Origin: Marinibaculum pumilum
GTDB lineage: Bacteria; Pseudomonadota; Alphaproteobacteria; Ferrovibrionales; Ferrovibrionaceae
Direction: 5' to 3'
Length of the DNA: 64,000 nt
Assembly: GCF_042646425.1 (NCBI RefSeq)
Contig: NZ_JBHRTR010000048.1
Coordinates: 186,001 to 250,000, forward strand
Numbering within the stretch: the stretch's first letter is position 1; each line of letters starts with the position of its first letter. The translations under genes were made by a program, and so were the position numbers. A model generated the notes under the pieces. That model was not told the DNA's origin. It did no database searches and worked only from the letters and a program-made list of their open reading frames with translations. Below are positions 16,135 to 26,141 of this stretch, piece after piece.

Positions 16135-17001
16135 ATGCTCGAGCAGACCCGCCCACTGGCGGATGGCATCGCCCAGCTGGCGGATTCGATCGTGGCGCTG
16201 CTGCCGTCGCTGCTCAGTGCGATCGTGATCGTCGTCGTCGGCTGGCTCGTGGCCCGGCTGCTGCGGGCGCTGACCCTGCGGTCGGCCCATACCATCAACC
16301 GGGCTGCCCAGGCGATCGGGCTGGGCAGCCTGATGGGCAGCGCCCGGCTGCCCGGTTCCACGATCCAGGTGATCGCCAGCGTCATCTACTGGCTGGTGAT
16401 CCTGTTCTTCCTCACCGCGGCCACCCGGGTGCTGGGGCTCACCGTCTTCGCCGGCTGGCTGGACCAGCTGGTCGGCTACCTGCCCAACATCCTGTCCGGC
16501 CTGCTGATCATCTTCGCCGGCGCGATCCTGGCGAACATCGCGCGCGATGCCACCACCGCCGCGCTGCCGGCGCTGTCGGAAAGCCAGCGGATGCTGGCCG
16601 GCCGCATCGTCCAGGGCCTGACCATGGTGGTCCTGCTGGTGGTCGGTCTGGACCAGATCGGCATCGACATCACGGTGGTCATCACCATCCTGGCGGTGGT
16701 GGTCGCGGCGTTGCTGGGCGGGCTGTCGCTGGCCTTCGCCCTGGGGGCCCGGACCTTCGTGTCCAATGTCATCGGCGCCCACTACCTGGACCGCGACTTC
16801 GCGCCGGGCCAGCGCATCCGGGTGCGCGACATGGAAGGCACGATTCTGGAGATCACACCCGTTGCCGTGGTGGTGGAAACCGCCGAGGGGCGGCTGCGTA
16901 TTCCCGCCCACCTGTTCGCAGACGAGGTCACCCTGATGCTGGCGCCCGGTGAGCGCCCCGTTGAACGTCATGGGGATCGCCCTGGTGAACGCAATGACTG
17001 A
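16135..17001 (+). CDS. small mechanosensitive (MscS-family) channel
   Basis: 288 residues. Two or three N-terminal helices (IVALLPSLLSAIVIVVVGWL; ASVIYWLVILFFL; NILSGLLIIFAGAILANIA), then a further membrane segment and the pore/beta domain with LGGLSLAFALGARTFVSNVIGAHYL and RIRVRDMEGTILEITPV, characteristic of the MscS/YnaI family but with a short cytoplasmic vestibule. The ATG at 16135 has GGGAG upstream. Its stop overlaps the following MgtE-like gene, so channel and magnesium genes form one operon. Confidence 0.75.
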   Translation: MLEQTRPLADGIAQLADSIVALLPSLLSAIVIVVVGWLVARLLRALTLRSAHTINRAAQAIGLGSLMGSARLPGSTIQVIASVIYWLVILFFLTAATRVLGLTVFAGWLDQLVGYLPNILSGLLIIFAGAILANIARDATTAALPALSESQRMLAGRIVQGLTMVVLLVVGLDQIGIDITVVITILAVVVAALLGGLSLAFALGARTFVSNVIGAHYLDRDFAPGQRIRVRDMEGTILEITPVAVVVETAEGRLRIPAHLFADEVTLMLAPGERPVERHGDRPGERND

Positions 17002-17905
17002 CCGCGACCTGTCTGACGGTGCTGACGATGCCGGCGAAGCCCTGGCCGAGGTCTATGCCGCGCGGCATCCACGGCAGGCGGCCGCGGTGCTGGGCCGCTT
17101 CGAGCCCGCCATGGCGGCCGCGTTCCTTTCCGCCCGGGAGGAGGGGCTGGCCGGCCGGCTGCTGGCGGAGATGTCGCCGGACCGGGCCGCCGCCTGTCTG
17201 ACCGCGATGACCGACGCCGATGCCGCGATCCGGCTCGGCGCCATGCCGCGGCGGGCGGCAGCGTCTGTGCTGCGGCGGCTGGCGCCGTCGCGCCGCGGCG
17301 CCGTACAGCAGGCCATGCCGCGGGCGACACGGCTGCAGCTGGACCTGATCCTGCACCAGCCCGGCCATCGCATCGGCGCCTGGATCGACCCCCAGGTGCC
17401 CGCGGTGCAGAGCGGCACGACGGCGGAGGATGCGCGCCAGGCCATCGCCGCGCTGCAGCTGCCGGTGGCAGAGGCCTATCTGGTCGATTCCGGCCAGCGC
17501 CTGCTGGGCAGCCTGTCGCTGGCGCGCCTGGCCGCGGCGCCGGCGGCGCAGCCGGTGGACGGCCTGGCGCGCCCGGTCGCGGCCAGCCTGCGGGCCAACC
17601 AGAGCGTGGAGGTCGCGCTGGCGGCGCCGGCCTGGGACACCGCCGACTGCCTGCCGGTGCTGGATGGCGAGGGACGGCTGGTCGGCCTGCTGCGCCATGC
17701 CGCGCTGCGCCGCGCGGCACGGCAGGACAATGCGGCCCGCAGCGAGGTCCCCGCCGACGAGTATGTCAGCCTGGCCAACACCGTCTATGTCGGGCTGGCG
17801 GAGATCCTGGCCACCGCGATCGGCCGCAGTGACCGGCCGGTCCGGGGCGCGGCCCGCCCCGGCCGCCGCGGGCCCGCCGACAGGGGCGGGGAGGACCCGC
17901 GATGA
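16994..17905 (+). CDS. MgtE N-terminal/CBS-like protein without membrane domain
   Basis: 303 residues. Residues about 15-120 are an MgtE N-type helical repeat domain (EVYAARHPRQAAAVLGRF, LLAEMSPDRAAACL, then RAAASVLRRL), followed by CBS-like segments (EAYLVDSGQRLLGSLSLARL and CLPVLDGEGRLVGLL). There is no transmembrane domain; the C-terminus is Arg/Gly-rich. It therefore corresponds to the Mg-sensing cytoplasmic half of MgtE. ATG at 16994 overlaps the MscS stop; the end overlaps the full-length MgtE by 4 bp. Likely an accessory or regulatory subunit of the transporter next door (inference). Confidence 0.6.
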   Translation: MTDRDLSDGADDAGEALAEVYAARHPRQAAAVLGRFEPAMAAAFLSAREEGLAGRLLAEMSPDRAAACLTAMTDADAAIRLGAMPRRAAASVLRRLAPSRRGAVQQAMPRATRLQLDLILHQPGHRIGAWIDPQVPAVQSGTTAEDARQAIAALQLPVAEAYLVDSGQRLLGSLSLARLAAAPAAQPVDGLARPVAASLRANQSVEVALAAPAWDTADCLPVLDGEGRLVGLLRHAALRRAARQDNAARSEVPADEYVSLANTVYVGLAEILATAIGRSDRPVRGAARPGRRGPADRGGEDPR

Positions 17906-19203
17906 ACGCCGCGGTCTCCGCCGCCCTGGCCGGCGACTTCCTGGCCGTTTTCCCAGCGGAGGCGGCGCGGGTCATCGAGACGATGCCGGAGGAGGCGATC
18001 GCGGCGCAGCTGGCGCGCCTGCCGCCCGCCCGGCTGGTTCCGGTGATGAACGCGATGACGCCGATGATCGGTGCGGCCGTCCTGCAGTGCCTGCCGGAGC
18101 CGGCGCGGCTGCAGGTGCTGCAACAGGCGGAGCGCAGCCGCGCCGCCGCCTTCCTGGCCCAGGCGGAGGAGGAGGCGCGCGAAGCACTTCTGCAGCTTCT
18201 GCCGGCGGGAACCGCGGCGCAGCTGCGCCGGATGCTCGACTATCCGGAGGCGACGGCGGGGCGGCTGATGGACACCGTCGTCTTCAGCCTGCCGGCGGAG
18301 GCGAATGTCGGCCGCGCGCTGGCGCTGCTGCGCGAGGGCGGCAACCGGCGGGTGCGGCTGATCAAGCTGCTGGATGCCGAGAACCGGCTGGCGGGGGTGG
18401 TGGACCTGCGCGAACTGGCGCTGCACCACGCCGACACGCCGCTGTCCCACCTGATGGTTCCGGTGCCCGCCGTGGCCAGCCCGATGGACCCGCAGGAAGA
18501 GGTGGTCGAGAAGCTGGAGACCCAGGACCTGGACGAGCTGACGGTCCTGGACCCGGAGGGCCGCATCCTGGGGGTGGTGCGCCACCACCGCCTGCTGGAG
18601 GCGCTGAAGGACGAGGCCAGCCTGGACATCCAGACCATGGTCGGCGCCGGGCGGGAGGAACGCGCCACCTCCTCCAGCTGGCTGGCGCTGCGCAAGCGCA
18701 TGCCCTGGCTGCAGATCAACCTGCTGACCGCCTTCCTGGCGGCCTCCGTCGTCGGCATCTTCGAGGACACGATCGCCACTTATACCGCGCTGGCGGTGCT
18801 GCTGCCGGTGGTGGCCGGCCAGTCCGGCAATGCCGGCGCGCAGGCGCTGGCGGTGACGATGCGCGGCCTGGCGCTGCGCGAGATCGGCATCGCCCACTGG
18901 TTCGCGGTGATGCGCAAGGAGGTCAATACCGGCTTCTGGAACGGCCTGGCGATCGCGTTGACCTGCGGCATCGGCGTCTATCTGTGGAGCGACAGCGTCG
19001 GCCTGGTGCTGGTCATCGCCCTGTCGATGGTGATCTCCATGGTGATGGCCGGGATTGCCGGCGCCCTGGTGCCGATCGTGCTGGCGCGGCTGGGCCAGGA
19101 CCCGGCCGTCGCCTCGTCGATCATCCTGACCACGGTCACCGATATCGCCGGCTTCTTCTCCTTCCTGGGGATCGCCACCCTGCTGGGCAGCATGCTCGGC
19201 TGA
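17902..19203 (+). CDS. mgtE: magnesium transporter MgtE
   Basis: 433 residues with the complete MgtE plan: helical N domain (FPAEAARVIETMPEEAIAAQ), tandem CBS domains (VSHLMVP-type segment LSHLMVPVPAVASPMDP and LDELTVLDPEGRILGVV), a plug helix, and five membrane helices with the family signature LPVVAGQSGNAGAQALAVTMRGLA lining the Mg2+ pore, ending in TDIAGFFSFLGIATLLG. Homodimeric channel gated by cytosolic Mg2+. It overlaps the soluble MgtE-like gene by 4 bp. Confidence 0.9.
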   Translation: MNAAVSAALAGDFLAVFPAEAARVIETMPEEAIAAQLARLPPARLVPVMNAMTPMIGAAVLQCLPEPARLQVLQQAERSRAAAFLAQAEEEAREALLQLLPAGTAAQLRRMLDYPEATAGRLMDTVVFSLPAEANVGRALALLREGGNRRVRLIKLLDAENRLAGVVDLRELALHHADTPLSHLMVPVPAVASPMDPQEEVVEKLETQDLDELTVLDPEGRILGVVRHHRLLEALKDEASLDIQTMVGAGREERATSSSWLALRKRMPWLQINLLTAFLAASVVGIFEDTIATYTALAVLLPVVAGQSGNAGAQALAVTMRGLALREIGIAHWFAVMRKEVNTGFWNGLAIALTCGIGVYLWSDSVGLVLVIALSMVISMVMAGIAGALVPIVLARLGQDPAVASSIILTTVTDIAGFFSFLGIATLLGSMLG

Positions 19204-19235
19204 CGACGGGGCGATGGGTCCATCGCGGGTCGCCC

Positions 19236-20657
19236 CTATCGCGGATCGATCGGCAGGCTCACGCCGGCACGCGCCTCCACCACCTCGGCGGCGTCCAGGC
19301 AGAGATCCTCGCGGAAGCGCTGGCCGACGATCTGCACGCCCATCGCGGTGCCGTCGGCACTGATGCCGGTAGCGACCGACATGCCGGGCAGGCCCATCAG
19401 GTTGATCATGGTCAGCGGCCGCTGCGCCTGCAGCAGGCCGGCGAAGGCATTGGCGCCCTGCTGGTCCGCCACCTGCTCGAACGGCGGCTGCATGCTGACG
19501 GGCATCAGCACCAGGGGGTAGTCCTCCTGGAACAGCGACCAGGTTCGCAGCACGGTGGTGCGCCCTTCCAGCGCCGCCATGTAGTCGGTGAAGCCGATCT
19601 CCGCCGGCGCGCCGGCATCCATGCCCTCATAGGCGCGCTTGATCGCATCGTCGCCCAGTTCCGCGATCGCGCCGGCCATGCCGCGGCGGGTGTCGGACAT
19701 CACCAGGGTCAGCCAGTGCTCTGCCGCCTCCACCGCGCGCGGCACGGCGACCTCCTCCACCGCATAGCCGGCATCGGCCAGCCAGCCGGCCGCCTGGCCG
19801 ATCGCCGACTTGACGTCGGGATGCACGCCGTCACCGAACGGATCGGCGCAGACCGCCACCCGGATCGGCCGGGCCGGGGCCGGCCCCTGCAGCGGCGCCG
19901 GCACCCACCAGGGGTCGCGCGGGTCGCGGGCGGTCATCGCCGCCAGGCCGGTGCGCACGTCGCGCACCCGGCGCGCGAGGGGCCCCTGCACCGACATCAG
20001 CTGTGCGGTCATCGGCCGTTCCCGCGGCGCCGTCTCGATATAGGCCGGCACCCGGCCGAAGGAGGGGCGCAGCCCCGCCAGGCCGCAGGCATAGGCAGGA
20101 TAGCGGACCGAGCCGCCATAATCGTTGCCATGCGCCAGCGGGCAGATCCCGGCCGCCACCGCCGCCGCCGCGCCGCCGGACGACCCGCCCGGGGTCAGCT
20201 TCGCGTTCAGCGGGTTCAGGGTCTGGCCGTACAGCGCATTGTCGGTGAACCACCGCATCGAGAAGGCCGGCGTGTTGGTGCGCCCGACGATCACGGCGCC
20301 GGCCTTCTTCCAGTTCACCACCACCGGCGAGTCGGAGGGCGCCTGCAGGTCTGCGAAGGCGCTGATGCCGTTGGAGGTGGCATAGCCCTTCTGGTCGACA
20401 TTCACCTTGATCGTGACCGGCACGCCGTGCAGCGGTCCCAGCGCATCGCCCGCGGCGACCGCGCGGTCGGCGGCATCGGCGGCGGCCAGTGCCTCGTCGG
20501 CGCGGGATTCCACGACGGCGTTGATCTTCGGGTTCACCGCCTGCATGCGGTCCAGGCTGGCCTGCACCGCCTCCCGGCTGGACAGCCGGCGGGTTGCGAT
20601 CGCCGCTGCCAGATCCACCGCATCCCACTTCCACAGGGGCCCCGTCGCCTGCGCCAT
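19236..20657 (-). CDS. amidase-signature family amidohydrolase
   Basis: 473 residues with the amidase Ser-cisSer-Lys triad: Lys84 (VTIKVNVD), the GGSSGG loop with Ser159/160, and nucleophile Ser183 (GNDYGGSVRYPA). It lacks GatA-specific context (no gatB/gatC nearby), so it is a stand-alone amidase hydrolysing small amides. The gene is divergent from the cobalamin riboswitch and convergent with mgtE. Normal family length and no lesions. Confidence 0.85.
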   Translation of the reverse strand: MAQATGPLWKWDAVDLAAAIATRRLSSREAVQASLDRMQAVNPKINAVVESRADEALAAADAADRAVAAGDALGPLHGVPVTIKVNVDQKGYATSNGISAFADLQAPSDSPVVVNWKKAGAVIVGRTNTPAFSMRWFTDNALYGQTLNPLNAKLTPGGSSGGAAAAVAAGICPLAHGNDYGGSVRYPAYACGLAGLRPSFGRVPAYIETAPRERPMTAQLMSVQGPLARRVRDVRTGLAAMTARDPRDPWWVPAPLQGPAPARPIRVAVCADPFGDGVHPDVKSAIGQAAGWLADAGYAVEEVAVPRAVEAAEHWLTLVMSDTRRGMAGAIAELGDDAIKRAYEGMDAGAPAEIGFTDYMAALEGRTTVLRTWSLFQEDYPLVLMPVSMQPPFEQVADQQGANAFAGLLQAQRPLTMINLMGLPGMSVATGISADGTAMGVQIVGQRFREDLCLDAAEVVEARAGVSLPIDPR

Positions 20658-20762
20658 CGCGCGTCCTCCGCTTCTTTGCCGTTGTTGGTTGCGGCAAAGC
20701 TATACCGCCGTTCCGGCCGCTGTCGATTGATCCCGGAGCCGTTGCCGGATTGCTGCGCCAGA

Positions 20763-20791
20763 TTGACCGTCTTGGGGCGCGCGGGATAGAA
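20763..20791 (+). promoter_or_regulatory. candidate promoter for the cobalamin biosynthesis operon
   Basis: TTGACC (20763-20768), a 17-bp spacer and ATAGAA (20786-20791) lie just upstream of the riboswitch. The same type of sequence (TTGACG, 17 bp, CATAGA) precedes the btuB riboswitch. Confidence 0.45.
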
Positions 20792-20799
20792 GCAGGCGT

Positions 20800-21060
20800 C
20801 CGGGCGGGCGTTCGATCGCCACGGGAACGCGGTGCGCCGGCAGGATCGCCTGCCGGCAAGTCCGCGGCTGCCCCCGCAACTGTAGGCGCCTGCCGACCCG
20901 GGCCCGACTGGCTTTTTCCGCACGACGGAAGCTGCCATGCGCCACTGGAACGCGGCCCTCCCGGCCGGTTCCGGGAAGGCTGTCGGGTCCGGCCGGCGTT
21001 TCGCTGTCGCCCGCCATCCGCAGGCGGCGGCGCGCAGGCGCAAGCCAGGAGACCGGCCCG
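20800..21060 (+). ncRNA. cobalamin (AdoCbl) riboswitch upstream of cobW
   Basis: All conserved blocks of the B12 element are visible in order: GGGAACGCGGTG near 20823, CCCCCGCAACTGTAGGCG (the B12 box core) at about 20871-20888, GCCACTGGAACG near 20940, GGGAAGGCTGTCGGG near 20970, and AAGCCAGGAGACC at 21042-21054. It sits 140 bp before cobW on the same strand, so high B12 is expected to lower expression of the synthesis operon. Confidence 0.9.
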
Positions 21061-21201
21061 GACAGGAACAGACAGCGTCAGGCCCGGGCGGGGTGCACCG
21101 GCCACGCGACACGGATTGCCATGCCCGGCGATGCCCGGGCGGTCCCTCCGGTCCCGTGACCCTTCACCCGCCGCCAGGCCGAACAGCAGGCGGAGGACAG
21201 G

Positions 21202-22338
21202 ATGCAGACAGGAACGGACGGCAAGGCGATGCCCGGAGGTGTCCGTCCCGGGCACGGCAAGATCGGCGCGACCGTGGTGACCGGCTTCCTGGGCGCGGGC
21301 AAGACCACCCTGATCCGCAACCTGATCGCCACCGCCGGCGGCCGGCGCATCGCCCTGATCATCAACGAATTCGGCGACCTGGGTGTCGACGGCGAGATCC
21401 TGAAGGGCTGCGGCGACCTGGGCTGCCCGGAGGAGGATGTGGTGGAACTGGCGAACGGCTGCATCTGCTGCACCGTGGCCGACGACTTCCTGCCCACCAT
21501 GAAGATGCTGCTGGCCCGCGACCCGGCGCCGGAGCATATCGTCATCGAGACCTCGGGCCTGGCTCTGCCGAAGCCGCTGGTGAAGGCCTTCGCCTGGCCG
21601 GAGATCCGCACCCGGGTCACGGTGGACGGGGTGGTCACCCTGGTCGACGCCGCGGCGATGGCGGAAGGCCGCTTCGCCGCCGACGAGGAAGCGGTCGCCG
21701 CACAGCGCGGCGCCGACCCGGCGCTGGACCATGACAGCCCGCTGGAGGAGCTGTTCGAGGACCAGCTGGCCTGCGCCGACCTGGTGATCGTGAACAAGAC
21801 CGACCTGGTGGACGTTGCGAAGCTGGAAGAGCTGCGGGCCGAGCTGTCGGGACGGCTGCGCACCGGCGTGCGGATGCTGACGGTGGCCAACGGCGCCATC
21901 GACGCCGCTCATCTGCTGGGCCTGGAGGCGGCGGCGGAAGCCGACCTCGCCGCGCGGCCGTCGCACCACGACGACGAGCCTGACCACGACCATGACGATT
22001 TCGAGAGCTTCGTCGTCACCGGCCCGGCGATCGCCGATCCGGCGCCGCTGGATGCGGCGCTGGCGGGGGTCCTGGCCCGCCACGGCATCCTGCGGCTGAA
22101 GGGTTTCGCCGCCGTCGCCGGCAAGCCGATGCGCCTGGTGGTGCAGGCGGTGGGACCGCGGGTGCAGCACCATTTCGACCGGCCGTGGAACGCGGCGGAG
22201 CGCAGCGCCGCCGCCGACCGCGCCAGCCGCCTGGTGGTGATCGGCGAGACCGGGCTGGACCGGGACGCCATTGCCGCCGACCTGCAGGCCGTGCTGGCCG
22301 CCTGCGGTGCGGAAGCGGCCGCAGCCGCCGCCGGCTGA
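21202..22338 (+). CDS. cobW: CobW-type GTPase / metallochaperone
   Basis: 378 residues of the G3E P-loop family: Walker A GFLGAGKTT at 28-36, the metal-binding CICC motif at 87-90 (ELANGCICCTV), NKTD for guanine specificity, and a His/Asp-rich stretch near residues 250-270 (HHDDEPDHDHDD) before the C-terminal CobW domain. Thought to deliver cobalt to CobN in aerobic B12 synthesis. First gene of the operon after the riboswitch; its stop overlaps the cobN start (TGATG). Confidence 0.9.
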   Translation: MQTGTDGKAMPGGVRPGHGKIGATVVTGFLGAGKTTLIRNLIATAGGRRIALIINEFGDLGVDGEILKGCGDLGCPEEDVVELANGCICCTVADDFLPTMKMLLARDPAPEHIVIETSGLALPKPLVKAFAWPEIRTRVTVDGVVTLVDAAAMAEGRFAADEEAVAAQRGADPALDHDSPLEELFEDQLACADLVIVNKTDLVDVAKLEELRAELSGRLRTGVRMLTVANGAIDAAHLLGLEAAAEADLAARPSHHDDEPDHDHDDFESFVVTGPAIADPAPLDAALAGVLARHGILRLKGFAAVAGKPMRLVVQAVGPRVQHHFDRPWNAAERSAAADRASRLVVIGETGLDRDAIAADLQAVLAACGAEAAAAAAG

Positions 22339-25300
22339 TGCACCTTCTCGCCGTCCAGCCCGGCCGCATCGACGACGGCAGCGAGGCGGTCGACCCCGGC
22401 CAGACGCCGGGGGAGATCGTCGTGCTGTCGACGGCCGACAGCGAACTGGCCTGCCTGGCGCGGGCGCGGGCGGACCTGCCGGCGGACTTTCCCGCCGTGC
22501 GGCTGGCCAACCTGCTGCAGCTGCGTCACAACCTGTCGGTCGACCTCTATGTCGAGCGGGTCGTGGGCCGTGCGCGGCTGGTCTGCGTGCGGCTGCTGGG
22601 CGGCCGCGGCTACTGGCCCTACGGCATCGACGAGATCGCCGCCTGCTGCCGCGACCGCGGCATCGCCCTGGCGCTGCTGCCGGGCAGCGGCGGCGAGGAT
22701 GCCGACTTCGCCGCGATGTCGACCCTGGACGGCGCGGCGCGGGCGCGCCTGCAGGCCTATGGCGACCATGGCGGCATTCCCAACGCCCGCAGCTTCCTGC
22801 TCTATGCCGCCGACCTGATCGGCCGTGGCCAGGACTTTCCAGACTGGGCGGAGCCGGCGCCGCTGCTCTCCGCCGGGCTGTATTGGCCGGGGGCGGAACG
22901 GGCCGACCTGGCGATGGTGACGGCGCAGTGGCGCGCCGGCGCGCCGACGGCGGCGCTGCTGTTCTACCGTGCCCTAGTGCAGTCCGGCGGCACGGCGCCG
23001 GTGGACGCGATGACCGCCGCCCTGCAGGCGGAGGGGCTGAACCCGCTGCCGGTCTTCGTGCAGAGCCTGAAGGACGGCTTCGCCGCCGACCTGCTGGCGG
23101 AGCTGTTCGCCGGCCATCCGCCCGACGTGATCGTCAACTGCACCTCCTTTGCCGTCGCCGTGCCGGGGGCGGGCGATGCCGCGCCGCCAGGCGGCGCCGA
23201 CTGCCCGGTGCTGCAGGCGGTGTTGGCGGCCGGCGACCGGGACGGCTGGGCGGACGGCAGTACCGGCCTGACCGCGCGCGACATGGCGATGAACGTGGCC
23301 CTGCCGGAGGTCGATGGCCGCATCCTCAGCCGTGCGATCGCCTTCAAGGCGCAGGAGCGTTTCGATGCGGCGACGGAATGGCCGATCGTGGCGCATGTGC
23401 CGGAGCCCGGCCGGGTGGGCTTCGTCGCCGCGCAGGCCGGCCGCTGGGCGCGGCTGCGGCGCACCCCGGCGGCGGAGCGGCGGCTTGCGGTCGTCCTCGC
23501 CAACTATCCGAACCGCGACAGCCGGCTGGGCAATGGCGTCGGGCTGGACACCCCGGCCAGCGCGGTGGCGGTGCTGCAGGCGCTGCAGGACGCGGGCTAT
23601 GCGGTGGACGGCATCCCCGCCGACGGCGACGCGCTGATGCGCGGCCTGTCGGCCGGGCCGACCAATGAAGCGGTTCGCGACGGCGGCGCCTTCCTGCCGC
23701 TCGACGACTACCGGGCCTTCCTCGACGGTCTGCCGGCGGCGGTGGGGCGGGCGGTCACGGCCCGCTGGGGCGCGCCGGAAGCCGATCCGACGGTGGCGGT
23801 GCGGGACGGCGCGGCCGGCTTCGTGCTGCCGGTGCTGGCCTTCGGCCGGATATTGGTCGGCATCCAGCCGGCGCGCGGCCGCGACGTCGATGCGCTGGCC
23901 AGCTATCACGACCTCGCCCTGGTGCCGCCGCACGCCTATCTCGCCTTCTATGCCTGGCTGCGCACCGCCTTCGACGCCCATGCCGTGATCCACCTGGGCA
24001 AGCACGGCACCCTGGAATGGCTGCCGGGCAAGGCGCTGGCGCTGTCGGCTTCCTGCTATCCGGAGGCGGCGCTGGGGCCGCTGCCGCATCTCTATCCCTT
24101 CATCGTCAACGATCCGGGGGAGGGCAGCCAGGCGAAGCGGCGCAGCGCGGCGGTGATCGTCGACCATCTGACCCCGCCGCTGACCCGGGCGGAGAGCTAT
24201 GGCCCGCTGAAGGACCTGGAGGCGCTGGTCGACGAATATTACGACGCCGCGCAGGGCGATCCGCGGCGGGTCGAGGTGCTGCGGGAGGAGATCCTGGCGC
24301 TGATGGCGCGGATCGGCCTGGACCGGGACCTGGACGCCGCGTCGCTGCCCGCCGCGGCTGCGGCCGCGGGCGATTGCGGCGACCCGGCGGAGCGCCGCCT
24401 GCAGCAGCTGGACGCCTATCTCTGCGAACTGAAGGAACTGCAGATCCGCGACGGGCTGCATGTCTTCGGCCGCGCGCCGGAGGGGCGCCAGTGCCGCGAC
24501 CTGCTGGTTGCCCTGGCGCGCCTGCCGCGCGGCCATGGCCGCGACGGCCAGGCCTCCCTGCTGCGGGCCCTGGCGGCCGATCTGGGCCTGCAGGGCTGGG
24601 ACCCGCTGGAGGCCGATCCGGCCCTGCCCTGGACGGGGCCGCAGCCACCGGCGCTGGCGGCGATGTCGGACGAACCCTGGCGCATCGCCGGCGATACGGT
24701 GGAGCGGCTGGAGCTGCTTGCCGCGGCCCTGGTGGAGGGCGCGCGGGCGCCGGAGCCGGGCTGGCCCGGCACCGCGGCGGTGCTGGCGGCGATCGATGCG
24801 GAGCTGCGGCCTGCGGTGGCAGGCTGCGGCACGGCGGAGCTGGACGGCCTGCTGCGCGGGCTGGATGGCCGCTTCGTCGCGCCCGGACCGTCCGGGGCGC
24901 CGACCCGCGGCCGGCCCGAGGTGCTGCCGACGGGCCGGAACTTCTATTCCGTCGACACAAGGTCGGTGCCGACCCCGGCGGCCTGGTCGCTGGGCTGGGC
25001 CTCGGCGCAGCTGCTGGTGGAGGATTACCTGCAGCGCCACGGCGACTGGCCGCGTCGCATGGCGCTGACCGGCTGGGGCACGGCCAACATGCGCACCGGC
25101 GGCGACGATATCGCCCAGGCGCTCGCACTGATGGGGGTGCGGCCGACCTGGGACGCCGCGGCGCGCCGGGTCACCGGCTTCGAGGTGCTGCCGCTCTCGG
25201 CCCTGGGCCGGCCCCGGGTCGACGTCACCTTCCGGGTCTCCGGCTTCTTCCGCGATGCCTTCCCGGCCCAGATCGACCTGCTGGATTCGGCGGCCCGGGC

Positions 25301-26141
25301 GGTGATCGCGCTGGACGAGCCGGCGGAGGAGAACCCGCTGGCCGCCGCCGCGGCGGACGAGGCGCGGGCGCTGCGCGCCGCCGGCATGGAGGCGGAGAAG
25401 GCACGGCTGCAGGCCGGCTGGCGGGTGTTCGGCTCCGCCCCCGGCAGCTATGGCGCCGGGCTGCAGGGCATGATCGATTCCGGGGGCTGGGCCGATCGCG
25501 CCGAGCTGGCGGATGCCTATCTGGCCGGCGGCGGCTTTGCCTATGGCGCAGGGCGCGAGGGCGAGGCCGCCGGGGAGCGTTTCGCCGCCCGCCTGGCCGG
25601 TGCCGACGCCGTGGTCCAGAACCAGGACAATCGCGAGCACGACCTGCTGGATTCCGGCGAGTATTACGAGTTCGAGGGCGGCATGGCCGCGGCGGTGGCG
25701 CATCTGCGCGGCACCGCGCCGGAGCTCTATCACAACGACCATGCGCAGCCCGGCCGGCCGCGCATCCGCCGGCTGGAGGACGAGCTGGCGCGGGTCTTGC
25801 GCGGCCGCGCGGCGAACCCGAAATGGATCGCCGGCGCGATGCGGCACGGCTACAAGGGGGCCTTCGAGATGGCGGCCACGGTCGATTATCTCTATGCCTT
25901 CGCCGCTACCACCGGGCTGGTGAAGGATCACCAGTTCGACCTGCTGTTCGACGCCTATCTGGACGACCGCGCGGTGCGCGACTTCATGGCGCGCAGCAAT
26001 CCGGCCGCCCTGCGCGAGATGGCGGCGCGGTTCGAGGAGGCGATGGCGCGCGGCCTCTGGCGGCCGCAGAGCAACAGCGCCCGCGACACCCTGGCGGCCC
26101 TGGCCGCCGGTGCCGGGGGGCGGCAAGGAGAACCGGCATGA
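22338..26141 (+). CDS. cobN: cobaltochelatase subunit CobN
   Basis: 1267 residues, the usual length of CobN, the large subunit that inserts Co2+ into hydrogenobyrinic a,c-diamide with CobS/CobT. Typical segments include VIHLGKHGTLEWLPGKALALS, the YPFIVNDPGEGSQAKRR loop, and GTANMRTGGDDIAQAL. The start ATG at 22338 overlaps the cobW stop; the frame runs open upstream to 22185 only inside cobW. The end overlaps cobO by 4 bp. CobS and CobT are not in the window and must lie elsewhere. Confidence 0.95.
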   Translation: MHLLAVQPGRIDDGSEAVDPGQTPGEIVVLSTADSELACLARARADLPADFPAVRLANLLQLRHNLSVDLYVERVVGRARLVCVRLLGGRGYWPYGIDEIAACCRDRGIALALLPGSGGEDADFAAMSTLDGAARARLQAYGDHGGIPNARSFLLYAADLIGRGQDFPDWAEPAPLLSAGLYWPGAERADLAMVTAQWRAGAPTAALLFYRALVQSGGTAPVDAMTAALQAEGLNPLPVFVQSLKDGFAADLLAELFAGHPPDVIVNCTSFAVAVPGAGDAAPPGGADCPVLQAVLAAGDRDGWADGSTGLTARDMAMNVALPEVDGRILSRAIAFKAQERFDAATEWPIVAHVPEPGRVGFVAAQAGRWARLRRTPAAERRLAVVLANYPNRDSRLGNGVGLDTPASAVAVLQALQDAGYAVDGIPADGDALMRGLSAGPTNEAVRDGGAFLPLDDYRAFLDGLPAAVGRAVTARWGAPEADPTVAVRDGAAGFVLPVLAFGRILVGIQPARGRDVDALASYHDLALVPPHAYLAFYAWLRTAFDAHAVIHLGKHGTLEWLPGKALALSASCYPEAALGPLPHLYPFIVNDPGEGSQAKRRSAAVIVDHLTPPLTRAESYGPLKDLEALVDEYYDAAQGDPRRVEVLREEILALMARIGLDRDLDAASLPAAAAAAGDCGDPAERRLQQLDAYLCELKELQIRDGLHVFGRAPEGRQCRDLLVALARLPRGHGRDGQASLLRALAADLGLQGWDPLEADPALPWTGPQPPALAAMSDEPWRIAGDTVERLELLAAALVEGARAPEPGWPGTAAVLAAIDAELRPAVAGCGTAELDGLLRGLDGRFVAPGPSGAPTRGRPEVLPTGRNFYSVDTRSVPTPAAWSLGWASAQLLVEDYLQRHGDWPRRMALTGWGTANMRTGGDDIAQALALMGVRPTWDAAARRVTGFEVLPLSALGRPRVDVTFRVSGFFRDAFPAQIDLLDSAARAVIALDEPAEENPLAAAAADEARALRAAGMEAEKARLQAGWRVFGSAPGSYGAGLQGMIDSGGWADRAELADAYLAGGGFAYGAGREGEAAGERFAARLAGADAVVQNQDNREHDLLDSGEYYEFEGGMAAAVAHLRGTAPELYHNDHAQPGRPRIRRLEDELARVLRGRAANPKWIAGAMRHGYKGAFEMAATVDYLYAFAATTGLVKDHQFDLLFDAYLDDRAVRDFMARSNPAALREMAARFEEAMARGLWRPQSNSARDTLAALAAGAGGRQGEPA

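Noticed and set aside
22974..26126. A 1050-residue minus-strand frame opposite cobN
   Set aside because: Antisense of an unambiguous CobN; the codon pattern favours the + strand throughout.
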